64,000 nt of DNA from Pontiella desulfatans (GTDB lineage: Bacteria > Verrucomicrobiota > Kiritimatiellia > Kiritimatiellales > Pontiellaceae). The notes beneath the pieces were generated by a model. That model saw only the letters and a list, made by a program, of their open reading frames with translations, was not told where the DNA came from and did no database searches. Made by a program: the position numbers and the translations under genes. The DNA lies in NCBI RefSeq assembly GCF_900890425.1, contig NZ_CAAHFG010000001.1, positions 1,922,001-1,986,000 of the forward strand, read 5' to 3'. Each line of letters begins with the position of its first letter. The first letter of the stretch is position 1. Positions 8,658 through 16,054 of the stretch are shown here, one piece after another.

Positions 8658-9484
8658 AGTTCACCCTCCAAATTCTCATTGATTTTAATTTTCCATTTTG
8701 AGTTAACCGGGCATTTGGAAAGCCTCCCGCCCGGAGTAAGCGGAATATGGAAATAATCGCGCTTAGCCAATTCCCTTAGTAGAACATTGGCCAGTTCCTT
8801 CTCGCCAAACACCTCTTCAAGCATATAGCCAAGCCGCTGCAAGGGTGCGGTTTTGGCGGTTCCTTCTGCAATTCGCCCCAATCTCTCTTCGCTCATTAGC
8901 TCAATCAACTCCTCCACCACCTGAACGACGGATGAGACACCACCGACCAGACGAAGATATGACAAGAGGTCGATTGCCGTCAGTTCCGGAGACGAAACCC
9001 GAAAAAATCCAGCCGCGGATTTTTTTTGATCAATACCGTTTAATGGCATGGCGGATTTAACTGGAAATATAAGGTTTATACCGTTGGACTGAACGGGTCG
9101 GATGGAGGGCTTGGTAATGATGGTTGAAAAACTCTGAGGTTGCTGGTGCGCCGCCCCGTGCAAGGCGGCGGCAGAAAGCAATCCAACATAATAGGATCGA
9201 CCAAGATGCTTCATAAAATCGTCGATAAACATTTCGGGAGGTAGCATCCCGCGGCTTCTGTATTCAGGCGGAATAATGACATGGAATCCGCTTCGAATTG
9301 ATCGAACGCTTCCCACTCGCATGAGGCGCTGAAGACACTGCCTGATCGCGGCATCGCCAACACCGAACCGCCCGTCCAATTCGGAGCGGGCAAATGTGTA
9401 ACGCCCAAGGGACAGTAGTTCTTCAATATATTGGTCTAAATACGCCTTCATGGTTTTTGTATGCAAAACGTATGGATAATCCAT
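8654..9484 (-). CDS. abiEi: AbiEi antitoxin / repressor (type IV toxin-antitoxin)
   Basis: The antitoxin of an AbiE pair: an N-terminal winged helix (about residues 12-75; YTFARSELDGRFGVGDAAIR, then a VRSIRSGFHVIIPPEYRSRG wing) that represses the operon, and a C-terminal AbiEi_4-like domain (YVGLLSAAALHGAAHQQPQ, SSPELTAIDLLSYL). Family members neutralise the nucleotidyltransferase toxin without binding it. It remains intact although the toxin is interrupted. An alternative start is the ATG at 9451 (MKAYLDQ), favoured if the palindrome at 9472-9484 is an operator; neither start has a clear ribosome site. Confidence 0.88.
   Translation of the reverse strand: MDYPYVLHTKTMKAYLDQYIEELLSLGRYTFARSELDGRFGVGDAAIRQCLQRLMRVGSVRSIRSGFHVIIPPEYRSRGMLPPEMFIDDFMKHLGRSYYVGLLSAAALHGAAHQQPQSFSTIITKPSIRPVQSNGINLIFPVKSAMPLNGIDQKKSAAGFFRVSSPELTAIDLLSYLRLVGGVSSVVQVVEELIELMSEERLGRIAEGTAKTAPLQRLGYMLEEVFGEKELANVLLRELAKRDYFHIPLTPGGRLSKCPVNSKWKIKINENLEGEL
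9472..9484. promoter_or_regulatory. Palindrome at the abiE promoter/start
   Basis: ATGGATAATCCAT is a 13-bp perfect palindrome around a central base, flanked by TTTGCATA-like direct repeats. AbiEi proteins repress their own promoters through inverted repeats, so this is a candidate operator. It overlaps the first possible start codon. Confidence 0.45.
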
Positions 9485-9545
9485 TCATTATGCAAACAAA
9501 TACTAGTTTAACTGAAGAATACAGAGCCCATCATTTCGCACTTAA

Positions 9546-9557
9546 ACAGCAAGATCG
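9546..9557 (+). promoter_or_regulatory. Shared upstream motif, copy 2
   Basis: Exact second copy of ACAGCAAGATCG, about 80 bases before the URO-D/thioredoxin gene. The first copy precedes the corrinoid protein gene. Candidate common control site for the two halves of the C1 cluster. Confidence 0.35.
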
Positions 9558-9638
9558 GCACACTTAATACCCATAACCTCCTATGCGAAATAATTTATGT
9601 TCATATGATTTCCTGACCATTTAAACAAGGAGACGGAA

Positions 9639-11015
9639 ATGACAGGGAAACAGATACTTTTAGATGCTATTGCAGGCAAGGAAACGGAACGTCCGGCTTG
9701 GTTGCCGTTTGTGGGGTGCCATGGCGGATACCTGATCGGCAAGACCGCAACGGACTACCTCCAGTCGGCAGAGCTGCTGGTTGAGGGACTCAAGAAAGCA
9801 AAATCGCTATATAACCCGGACGGCCTCCCCATCATGTTCGACCTACAGATCGAGGCGGAAATCCTGGGGTGCAACCTGCACTGGGCCGACGAAGTTCCCC
9901 CGGCCGTAACCAGCCATCCGCTGGCCATGGGCAAGACGATTGACGAGCTTCCGGAGCTCGATGCCTCCAAGGGCCGCTTCCCGATCGTCACCGTCGCACT
10001 GGACACCTTGAAGAAGGATATTGGCGACGACACCGCACTCTACGGCCTGATCTGCGGCCCCTTCACCCTCGCCCTCCACCTGCTGGGCAACGATATTTTC
10101 CTCGACATGTACGACGAGGAAGACGAGGTCATCAAGGTCATCACCTACTGTGCGGAAATCTGCAAGAAATCCGCCGACATCTACCTCCAGCACGGTGCCG
10201 ATGTGATCGGGGTGGTTGATCCGATGACCAGCCAGATTTCGCCCGACCATTTCGAACAGTTTGTGACTCCCGCGATGAATGCGGTCTTCGACCACATTCG
10301 AGAACAAGGCGGCATCTCCTCCATCTTTGTCTGCGGCGATGTGACCCGCAATCTGGAAGTGATGACCCAAACCACGGCCGACAATATTTCGGTGGACGAA
10401 CAGATCAACATGACGCACCTGCGCGAGCTTTGCGAGGCACAGGGGAAATCGTTTGGTGGCAACATCAAGTTGACCGCCGTCCTGCTGCTGGGCGATGAAG
10501 ACGATGCCAAAATGGAAACACTCGACATCATGAACAAGAGCGGTAACAAAGGATTCATCCTGGCACCGGGGTGCGATCTGCCCTATGCGGTTCCGACCAA
10601 GAACCTTCAGGCGGTTTCCGCAATGGTTCACGATGAATATGCGCGCGAGGCCGCCCAGACCTTGCAGGCCAAGGATGCGGACTCGTTCGACGATGTTGAA
10701 CTGCCGGACTACCACGGCGCACGTGCCGTGGTGGTGGATGTGATTACGCTCGACTCCACCTCCTGCGCGCCTTGCCAATACATGATGGAGGCCGTTCAGA
10801 AAGCCGCCGACAAGGCGATGGTCAAGGTATGGATCAACGAACACAAGATCAAGGTGCGCGAGGGTATTGGCATGATGGTTAAGCTCGGCGTGAAAAACCT
10901 GCCAACCATCTGCATCAACGGTGAGCCGACGTTTGCCTCGATCATTCCCGACCAGACCACGCTGGTGAAAGCGATCGAAGAAGCTGCGTTGCCGAAAATG
11001 ACCGTGGAGGTATAA
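9639..11015 (+). CDS. MtaA/URO-D-family methyltransferase fused to a thioredoxin-like domain
   Basis: Residues about 1-345 are a uroporphyrinogen-decarboxylase-type barrel of the MtaA/MtbA/CmuA group, which move methyl groups between corrinoid proteins and a thiol or folate acceptor. Two conserved cysteines are visible, Cys232 in FVCGD and Cys312 in LAPGCDLPYAVP. The family's zinc site is His-x-Cys...Cys, but the His position appears to be Phe230. Residues about 360-458 form a thioredoxin-like domain with a CAPC pair (376-379) and the cis-proline motif LPTICING. The strong AAGGAGA site and ATG at 9639 fix the start. It is separated from the corrinoid genes only by the inserted LuxR-pseudogene/AbiE/IS segment. 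The acceptor is unknown. Confidence 0.85.
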   Translation: MTGKQILLDAIAGKETERPAWLPFVGCHGGYLIGKTATDYLQSAELLVEGLKKAKSLYNPDGLPIMFDLQIEAEILGCNLHWADEVPPAVTSHPLAMGKTIDELPELDASKGRFPIVTVALDTLKKDIGDDTALYGLICGPFTLALHLLGNDIFLDMYDEEDEVIKVITYCAEICKKSADIYLQHGADVIGVVDPMTSQISPDHFEQFVTPAMNAVFDHIREQGGISSIFVCGDVTRNLEVMTQTTADNISVDEQINMTHLRELCEAQGKSFGGNIKLTAVLLLGDEDDAKMETLDIMNKSGNKGFILAPGCDLPYAVPTKNLQAVSAMVHDEYAREAAQTLQAKDADSFDDVELPDYHGARAVVVDVITLDSTSCAPCQYMMEAVQKAADKAMVKVWINEHKIKVREGIGMMVKLGVKNLPTICINGEPTFASIIPDQTTLVKAIEEAALPKMTVEV

Positions 11016-11022
11016 GGTCAGC

Positions 11023-11063
11023 CAGTCGAAGGTCGAATGGGACTGACTTCCGACCTTCGACTG
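11023..11063. repeat. Intergenic inverted repeat, perfect 13-bp arms
   Basis: CAGTCGAAGGTCG (11023-11035) and CGACCTTCGACTG (11051-11063) are perfect complements with a 15-base loop. It is related to the repeat at 3311-3362. It sits between the methyltransferase stop and the CobW ribosome site and may adjust expression of the two genes. Confidence 0.7.
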
Positions 11064-11089
11064 TCAGACCTTTGCCCCTAGGAGGCACC

Positions 11090-11983
11090 ATGATTCCCAT
11101 TTGCTTGATTACCGGATTCCTGGGAACGGGAAAGACGACGCTGCTGAAACGCATCGTGGAGGAAAACCGCGACCGGAAATGGATCTATCTGGTGAACGAA
11201 TTCTCGGCGCTGGATGTGGATGGAGCCATTGTTTCGGAGGAAAACCCCGACGTGGTTTCCATTCCGGGCGGGAGCATCTTCTGCAAGTGTCTCGTTACCG
11301 AGTTCATCGGCCAAATGACGAAGATCCATGAACAGCATCCGGATGCGGAGGGCGTGGTGATCGAGGCGAGCGGCATGGCCGATCCGCGGGTCATCGCCGA
11401 CATGCTGAAGGAGACGAAGCTGGATGCGCACTTCGAGTTGAACAACATTGTGAGCATCGTGGAACCGCGCAGTTTCCTTCGCCTGATCCACACCCTGCCG
11501 AATATTATCCACCAGGTGGAAGCGGCCGACCTCGTCTTGCTGAACAAGTGCGATCTGTTCGAAGAGGCTCAACTGGTTGAAACCGAGCAAGCCGTCGGGA
11601 ACATCAAGCCCGGATCACACCTGCGCAGGTGTGAACATGCGGCCATCGACTTTCCCGTCTTCGAGCAAACGGCATCGCACAACGACCTGCACGGGGAATA
11701 TGCCAAGTGCCGCGATCCGCGCTATTCGGCCTTTGCCCTCGACCTACCCTCCTCCACCGATCCCCGGATCTTCATGGATCTAATCAACGAAAACGAAGAT
11801 GCGGTTTATCGGGTGAAGGGATACGTGCCTACCGAAGACAAGCCCGTCTATTTTGACTATTCAAAGGCAGGGTTTTCCATCACCGCCGCCATGCCTCGCT
11901 CTTCCTACGGGCTGGCCTGGATTTGCAAAGGGGAAGAAACCGAACGCATTGAGCGACTGGCGAAAGAGGCTTTGGAAATGTAG
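11090..11983 (+). CDS. CobW/G3E-family GTP-binding protein
   Basis: A P-loop GTPase of the G3E family, which serve as metal or cobalamin chaperones. Walker A GFLGTGKT is at residues 9-16; other motifs are EASGMADP (switch II region), the metal-site region GGSIFCKCL in place of the usual GG-C-x-C-C pattern, and NKCD for guanine binding. The C-terminal about 90 residues are a CobW_C domain. The start at 11090 follows a strong AGGAGG site at 11080-11085. Its place at the end of the C1 gene set suggests that it delivers metal or corrinoid to these enzymes; that is inference. Confidence 0.88.
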   Translation: MIPICLITGFLGTGKTTLLKRIVEENRDRKWIYLVNEFSALDVDGAIVSEENPDVVSIPGGSIFCKCLVTEFIGQMTKIHEQHPDAEGVVIEASGMADPRVIADMLKETKLDAHFELNNIVSIVEPRSFLRLIHTLPNIIHQVEAADLVLLNKCDLFEEAQLVETEQAVGNIKPGSHLRRCEHAAIDFPVFEQTASHNDLHGEYAKCRDPRYSAFALDLPSSTDPRIFMDLINENEDAVYRVKGYVPTEDKPVYFDYSKAGFSITAAMPRSSYGLAWICKGEETERIERLAKEALEM

Positions 11984-12029
11984 CAAGGTGCTCAGCGCCA
12001 TTAGAGCTCCATGCCGTGTCCTCGTCGCC

Positions 12030-12974
12030 CTAATCCTGTACTGCGCCGATGGGGTTGAGGCCATAGGCCCGCATGGAAGCCTTTCCCTGCATAACATCAT
12101 CGATCTGGAACGTGTAGGTGTTGCCGGACATATCCAGATCCCAGGTCTCACCCTTGCGCAGCATGGAGCCATCGTTGCGGAGAATGACCACCTCGCCAGC
12201 CAGGGAAACAAACCCCTTGAGCTGGAGCTTGTGCGCGGCGGCGATCCATTCGTGCATAACGGAGTCATCGTTCGGCACCAGGACAACCCCCAGATGGGTG
12301 GTGACCTTGACAAAAGGATCCGCCTGGTGGGTTGAGGTTGCAGGAGCCGCCTTAACCTTCACCACCACCTTAACCTCATCATGTAGCTGGCTCAGTTCGT
12401 TGGTCTTCACGGTTTCAGGCGATGCGTCAACAACCGCTGAAGGCTCGGCAACCACCTCCGGAGGCGAAACCGGTTCTTCGGCAGCCGCCGTTTCAATGGC
12501 AGGTGTGGTCTTTTCAGCCCGAGGAATCGGGGGCAATGGCTCCCGCCCGTTTTCCTCTGGAGGTTCCGGCTCTGGAACCAAACCCATGTATTGACCGAAG
12601 GTCTGGCCTCCGGCGGTGGCCACAATGGACAACCGCAACGCGGTTTGCTCCATGAACAGGAGCAGTGGAACCAGTACCATGGCCGTAAGAAGTGCCGAAC
12701 GAATCTGGGTTTTCAGCAGCTGGAGCACCAGCAGGAACGACAAAAGAAACAGCGCGGGCAGCACCACGATCAACTTCGAAGCCCATCCGGCTTCGATCAT
12801 ATAAATGCGGGAAACCACCAATGCCCCAACCACAATGACAGACTGAAGCACATTCGCCTTGAAAGGCGTGCCGGTCTTTAGGCTGACCATGAAACAAAGG
12901 GCACAACACGTGATCAAAATCACGACCAATTGAATCCCACCGTCAAGGATCACAGATGCAGGAACATCAAACAT
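12030..12974 (-). CDS. Unknown membrane protein with Pro/Glu-rich linker
   Basis: Not recognised. The 314-residue protein has about four hydrophobic helices in residues 1-125, a low-complexity Pro/Glu/Ala linker (about 130-200), and a soluble C-terminal domain (about 205-314; QADPFVKVTTHLGVVL, GEVVILRNDGSMLRKGETW). The last part resembles short SH3-like or PilP-type domains but no family can be named with confidence. It converges on the CobW gene with a 46-base gap. Codon use matches its neighbours. No strong ribosome site precedes the ATG. Confidence 0.7.
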   Translation of the reverse strand: MFDVPASVILDGGIQLVVILITCCALCFMVSLKTGTPFKANVLQSVIVVGALVVSRIYMIEAGWASKLIVVLPALFLLSFLLVLQLLKTQIRSALLTAMVLVPLLLFMEQTALRLSIVATAGGQTFGQYMGLVPEPEPPEENGREPLPPIPRAEKTTPAIETAAAEEPVSPPEVVAEPSAVVDASPETVKTNELSQLHDEVKVVVKVKAAPATSTHQADPFVKVTTHLGVVLVPNDDSVMHEWIAAAHKLQLKGFVSLAGEVVILRNDGSMLRKGETWDLDMSGNTYTFQIDDVMQGKASMRAYGLNPIGAVQD

Positions 12975-13006
12975 GCCAAAATGTTAGCAACAAACACGCC
13001 AATTCG

Positions 13007-13369
13007 TCAGCCACGAACCGCATATTCGCGCAGCGTGTCCAGTTCGATGAATTCGAGGACGGAGGCATGGGTTGCCTCAAGCTTGACCTGAGGTGCGACC
13101 CCATTGTCATGCGCCTGAATCCAGCGCGACAGGCACAGGCACCAATAGTCCCCCTCTTTCAACCCCGGAAAACCAAACTCGGGAATGGGTGTTGAAAGAT
13201 CGTTGCCAGCGACCTTGCTAAAGGCGAGGAATTCATCGGTCATCAAGACGCAGATGGTGTGCATGCCCTCGTCATCCGCCCGGGTGTCGCACTTTCCGTT
13301 TCGGAAAAAGCCGGTCATGGGATTTTCACTACATGCAACCAACGGATCTCCTAAAACGTTCTTAGCCAT
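13007..13369 (-). CDS. DUF2237 family protein
   Basis: A 120-residue cytoplasmic protein matching DUF2237 along its full length: NVLGDPLVACSENPMTGFFR at the start, then GNDLSTP, FPGLKEGDYWCLCLSRW and LEATHASVLEF. Function is not known for the family. The ATG at 13369 overlaps the stop of the mqn fusion gene by eight bases, so the two are translationally coupled; the longer upstream frame is shadow. Coupling to menaquinone biosynthesis is unusual but may simply reflect operon packing. Confidence 0.88.
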   Translation of the reverse strand: MAKNVLGDPLVACSENPMTGFFRNGKCDTRADDEGMHTICVLMTDEFLAFSKVAGNDLSTPIPEFGFPGLKEGDYWCLCLSRWIQAHDNGVAPQVKLEATHASVLEFIELDTLREYAVRG

Positions 13370-15599
13370 TGCAGATTCCCTCGGATAACTCTGCCTCGTG
13401 GGAATCGCCATCAAAGACCTTGATCAGGTCATACTGCGTGGTGCGTTGCGCCGGCACATAGCCCGCCTCGCGAATCATGTTGACCACCTGCGCTTCGTTT
13501 ACGCCATAATCGATCCCTGTTGCGCTGACCACTTCTTCGGTCATCAACACACCGCCGTAATCATCCGCACCAAACTGGAGGGCCAGCTGCGCCACGTCGG
13601 GGCCTTCGGTCACCCAGCCCGCCTGGAGGTGCGGAACGTTGTCGAGAATCAAGCGGGCAATGGCGATCATCTTGAGATAATCGACGCCATTCTGAATTCT
13701 CGGGCAATCCAGCTCGGTCTTGTTTGGAGAAAAACTCCAGGGAATGAACGCGGTGAATCCACCCGTGCGATCCTGCACCTCGCGCACCTTGACCAGGTGT
13801 TCAACGCGTTGCGCCGAGGTTTCGCCAAATCCATAAACCATCGTGGCGGTCGTCTTCAGGCCAAGCGCGTGCGCCTCCTCCATGAGGTCGAGCCAGGCCT
13901 TGGACCGGGTCTTCTTCGGGCTGATCTCGCGGCGGATATCATCCACCAGGATTTCGGCCCCGCCGCCGGGCAGCGATTGCAGACCGGCATCCTTCAGCCG
14001 TTGCAGGCATTCACTGATGGTAATATTTTCCTCCTGGGCCAGGAACTCGATTTCCGTGGGCGACATGGAGTGGATCCAGATATCGACATTGTCGCGGATG
14101 CCTCTGAGGCACGCTTCGTAGTAGTCGAGTTTGAGATCAGGATTCAGCCCTCCCTGGATCAAAATCTGGGTCGCGCCCTTTTCGGCTGCGCGCTTGACCT
14201 TCTCAACCACCTCTTCCGGGGTGAGTGTATAGGCGCGTTTGCTTTCCGGCTTGGTATAAAACGCGCAGAACTTGCAGTCGGTCACGCAGACATTGGTGGT
14301 ATTCAGGTTTTTGTCGAAAACATAGGTTGCCTTGTCGCCGGGCACCGCTTCCTTGCGCTTCAGATTCGCCACGCGTCCAAGTTCCTGGAAGGGCGCCTCG
14401 TCCAACAGGATGGTTGCATCCTCGGCGCTCAGGCGTTCGCCGGCCTCGACCCGGTCGAGGATCGGTTTCCACTTGGGCTTAATGGTTGATGCTTGATGTT
14501 CGGGAGGTTCATCAGACGCGCGCCCATCCTTCTTCAAGCATCCGGCATCCAGCGTCAATTTTTCATACGCCGAGTTGGTCAGCACCGGCGTGTGGCCGTG
14601 GTTTTCGAGGAACACCTCCATCTCTTCGGCCGAGAAAAACTTTTGGCTCTGGGGTGCACCGCCGGCCTTGGCAATCCGCTCGTCCAAACTGGTGCCGCCG
14701 ATGTCATCCACCCCGCTGTGCGTCAGTACGCCGAGGAGCTTTCGATCCATATAGTTCACCAGCATGCGTACGTGCGGAACGTTGTCGCAATAGATGCGCG
14801 ACAACGCGGCCACCCGCACCTGCCGGTCGCCCGTCGGCGTATACTTCACGCCCAGCGCCTTGCCATTCGCCTGGAATGGCAACGGAATGACGGCGCGGAA
14901 TCCGCCGGTCTTGTCCTGCAATGCACGCAAGCGCGAAAGGTGGTCGACCAGGTGTTCGTCTTTTTCAATATGCCCGAACAGCATGGTGGCATTGGTTGGA
15001 AGACCAAGCACGTGGGCGGTCTCGTGTACGTCCAGCCATTGTTGGGCCAGAATTTTGGTGGTGGCGATCTTCTTACGCACGTCCGGATGGAAGATTTCCG
15101 CCCCACCACCGGAAATCGAGCCAAAGCCGCAGGCTTTCAACCGCTCCAGGCACTCACGAACCGAAATGCCCGCATTGCCGGCAATCCAGTGGATCTCAAC
15201 GGCGGTCATGCCCTGTAGAAGAACGCCGGGCAGCATTTCTCGGGCGAGTGAAAAAAGATCCTCGTAATATTTCATATCGAGTTCGGGAATCATGCCACCC
15301 ACGATGTGGAGATCGGTCAGGTTCCAGTTTTGAGCCTTTTCCAGGCTCTTTCGGGCATCCTCCAACGAGGTGACGTAGGCATCCTCCGCATTATCCGGCC
15401 GCCAGAACGAGCAAAGCTTGCATTTGACCACGCACAGGTTGGTCGGGTTCAGGTTATGGCTATGCACATAGTAGGTTTTGTTTCCGTGGCGGGCCTGGCG
15501 GATGGCATCGGCGCGCGCCATCAACTCCGCCGTCGGCATGTTCTGCAGCATATCCAGCGCTTCGGCATCGCTGATCCGGGGTTGCGAATATTCACTCAT
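13362..15599 (-). CDS. MqnE-MqnC fusion: aminofutalosine synthase + cyclic dehypoxanthine futalosine synthase
   Basis: Two complete radical-SAM enzymes of the futalosine route to menaquinone in one 745-residue chain. The N-terminal half (about 1-360) is MqnE-like: NLNPTNLCVVKCKLCSFW for the cluster (CxxxCxxC), GGGAEIFHPDVRKKI, and TNATMLFGHIEKDEH. The C-terminal half (about 375-745) is MqnC-like: NTTNVCVTDCKFCAFYTK, LPGGGAEILVDDIRREISP and FTAFIPWSFSPNKTEL. The two act at different steps, with a nucleosidase step between. GAGG precedes the ATG at 15599. The layout recalls FbiC (CofG-CofH), but motifs favour Mqn enzymes. Other mqn genes are not in the window. Confidence 0.85.
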   Translation of the reverse strand: MSEYSQPRISDAEALDMLQNMPTAELMARADAIRQARHGNKTYYVHSHNLNPTNLCVVKCKLCSFWRPDNAEDAYVTSLEDARKSLEKAQNWNLTDLHIVGGMIPELDMKYYEDLFSLAREMLPGVLLQGMTAVEIHWIAGNAGISVRECLERLKACGFGSISGGGAEIFHPDVRKKIATTKILAQQWLDVHETAHVLGLPTNATMLFGHIEKDEHLVDHLSRLRALQDKTGGFRAVIPLPFQANGKALGVKYTPTGDRQVRVAALSRIYCDNVPHVRMLVNYMDRKLLGVLTHSGVDDIGGTSLDERIAKAGGAPQSQKFFSAEEMEVFLENHGHTPVLTNSAYEKLTLDAGCLKKDGRASDEPPEHQASTIKPKWKPILDRVEAGERLSAEDATILLDEAPFQELGRVANLKRKEAVPGDKATYVFDKNLNTTNVCVTDCKFCAFYTKPESKRAYTLTPEEVVEKVKRAAEKGATQILIQGGLNPDLKLDYYEACLRGIRDNVDIWIHSMSPTEIEFLAQEENITISECLQRLKDAGLQSLPGGGAEILVDDIRREISPKKTRSKAWLDLMEEAHALGLKTTATMVYGFGETSAQRVEHLVKVREVQDRTGGFTAFIPWSFSPNKTELDCPRIQNGVDYLKMIAIARLILDNVPHLQAGWVTEGPDVAQLALQFGADDYGGVLMTEEVVSATGIDYGVNEAQVVNMIREAGYVPAQRTTQYDLIKVFDGDSHEAELSEGICNG

Positions 15600-15763
15600 T
15601 CAATCAGGCCTCAAAGTTAAGTAGAACCAATTTGGTATAGATTTGCGCAATTGACCACCCCAAAATCCGTTAAGATTTTGAAATGGCCGAGAATCATCCA
15701 TTTTCTGGCAATTCAGTCAACATTATGAAACACCCGCTGTCCATAGGTATTAGGAGGCGCAAC

Positions 15764-16006
15764 ATGAATATTGAATTAATGAGGGAATTCTTCGGTTGGA
15801 TGACCCTGATCAACCTGGGGCTCTACATCTGGACGGCGGTCATGTGCTTTTTTTGCAAGGGCATGATCTACCGGACGCACGGAAAAATGTTCCGGCTGAC
15901 ACCAGAGGCCATCAACGCTTTCCTGTATGGTTATCTGGGCGTATACAAGATTTTCTTCATCGCCTTCAACCTCGTCCCCTGGCTCGCATTGGTGCTCATG
16001 ACCTGA
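15764..16006 (+). CDS. DUF6868 family small membrane protein
   Basis: An 80-residue protein with two hydrophobic helices separated by a basic loop (MIYRTHGKMFRL). It matches the DUF6868 pattern: MNIEL start, TLINLGLYIW helix, YRxHGxxFxL loop and a final FNLVPWLAL helix. Function unknown. The ATG at 15764 is chosen because TAGGAGG lies seven bases upstream; the frame is open further back but without support. It is divergent from the mqn fusion and convergent with the large exported protein. Confidence 0.8.
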   Translation: MNIELMREFFGWMTLINLGLYIWTAVMCFFCKGMIYRTHGKMFRLTPEAINAFLYGYLGVYKIFFIAFNLVPWLALVLMT

Positions 16007-16054
16007 AGACATGCCAACCCGGAGTTAAGATTGAAGGAACAAGGTTGGCCCAAC

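Noticed and set aside
13398-15218. Long + strand frames (363 and 241 codons)
   Set aside because: Antisense shadows of the mqnE-mqnC fusion.
13362-15599. FbiC-type FO synthase (CofG-CofH)
   Set aside because: The motifs GGGAEIF with TNATMLFGHIE, and GGGAEIL with FIPWSF, fit MqnE and MqnC better; a tree would settle it.
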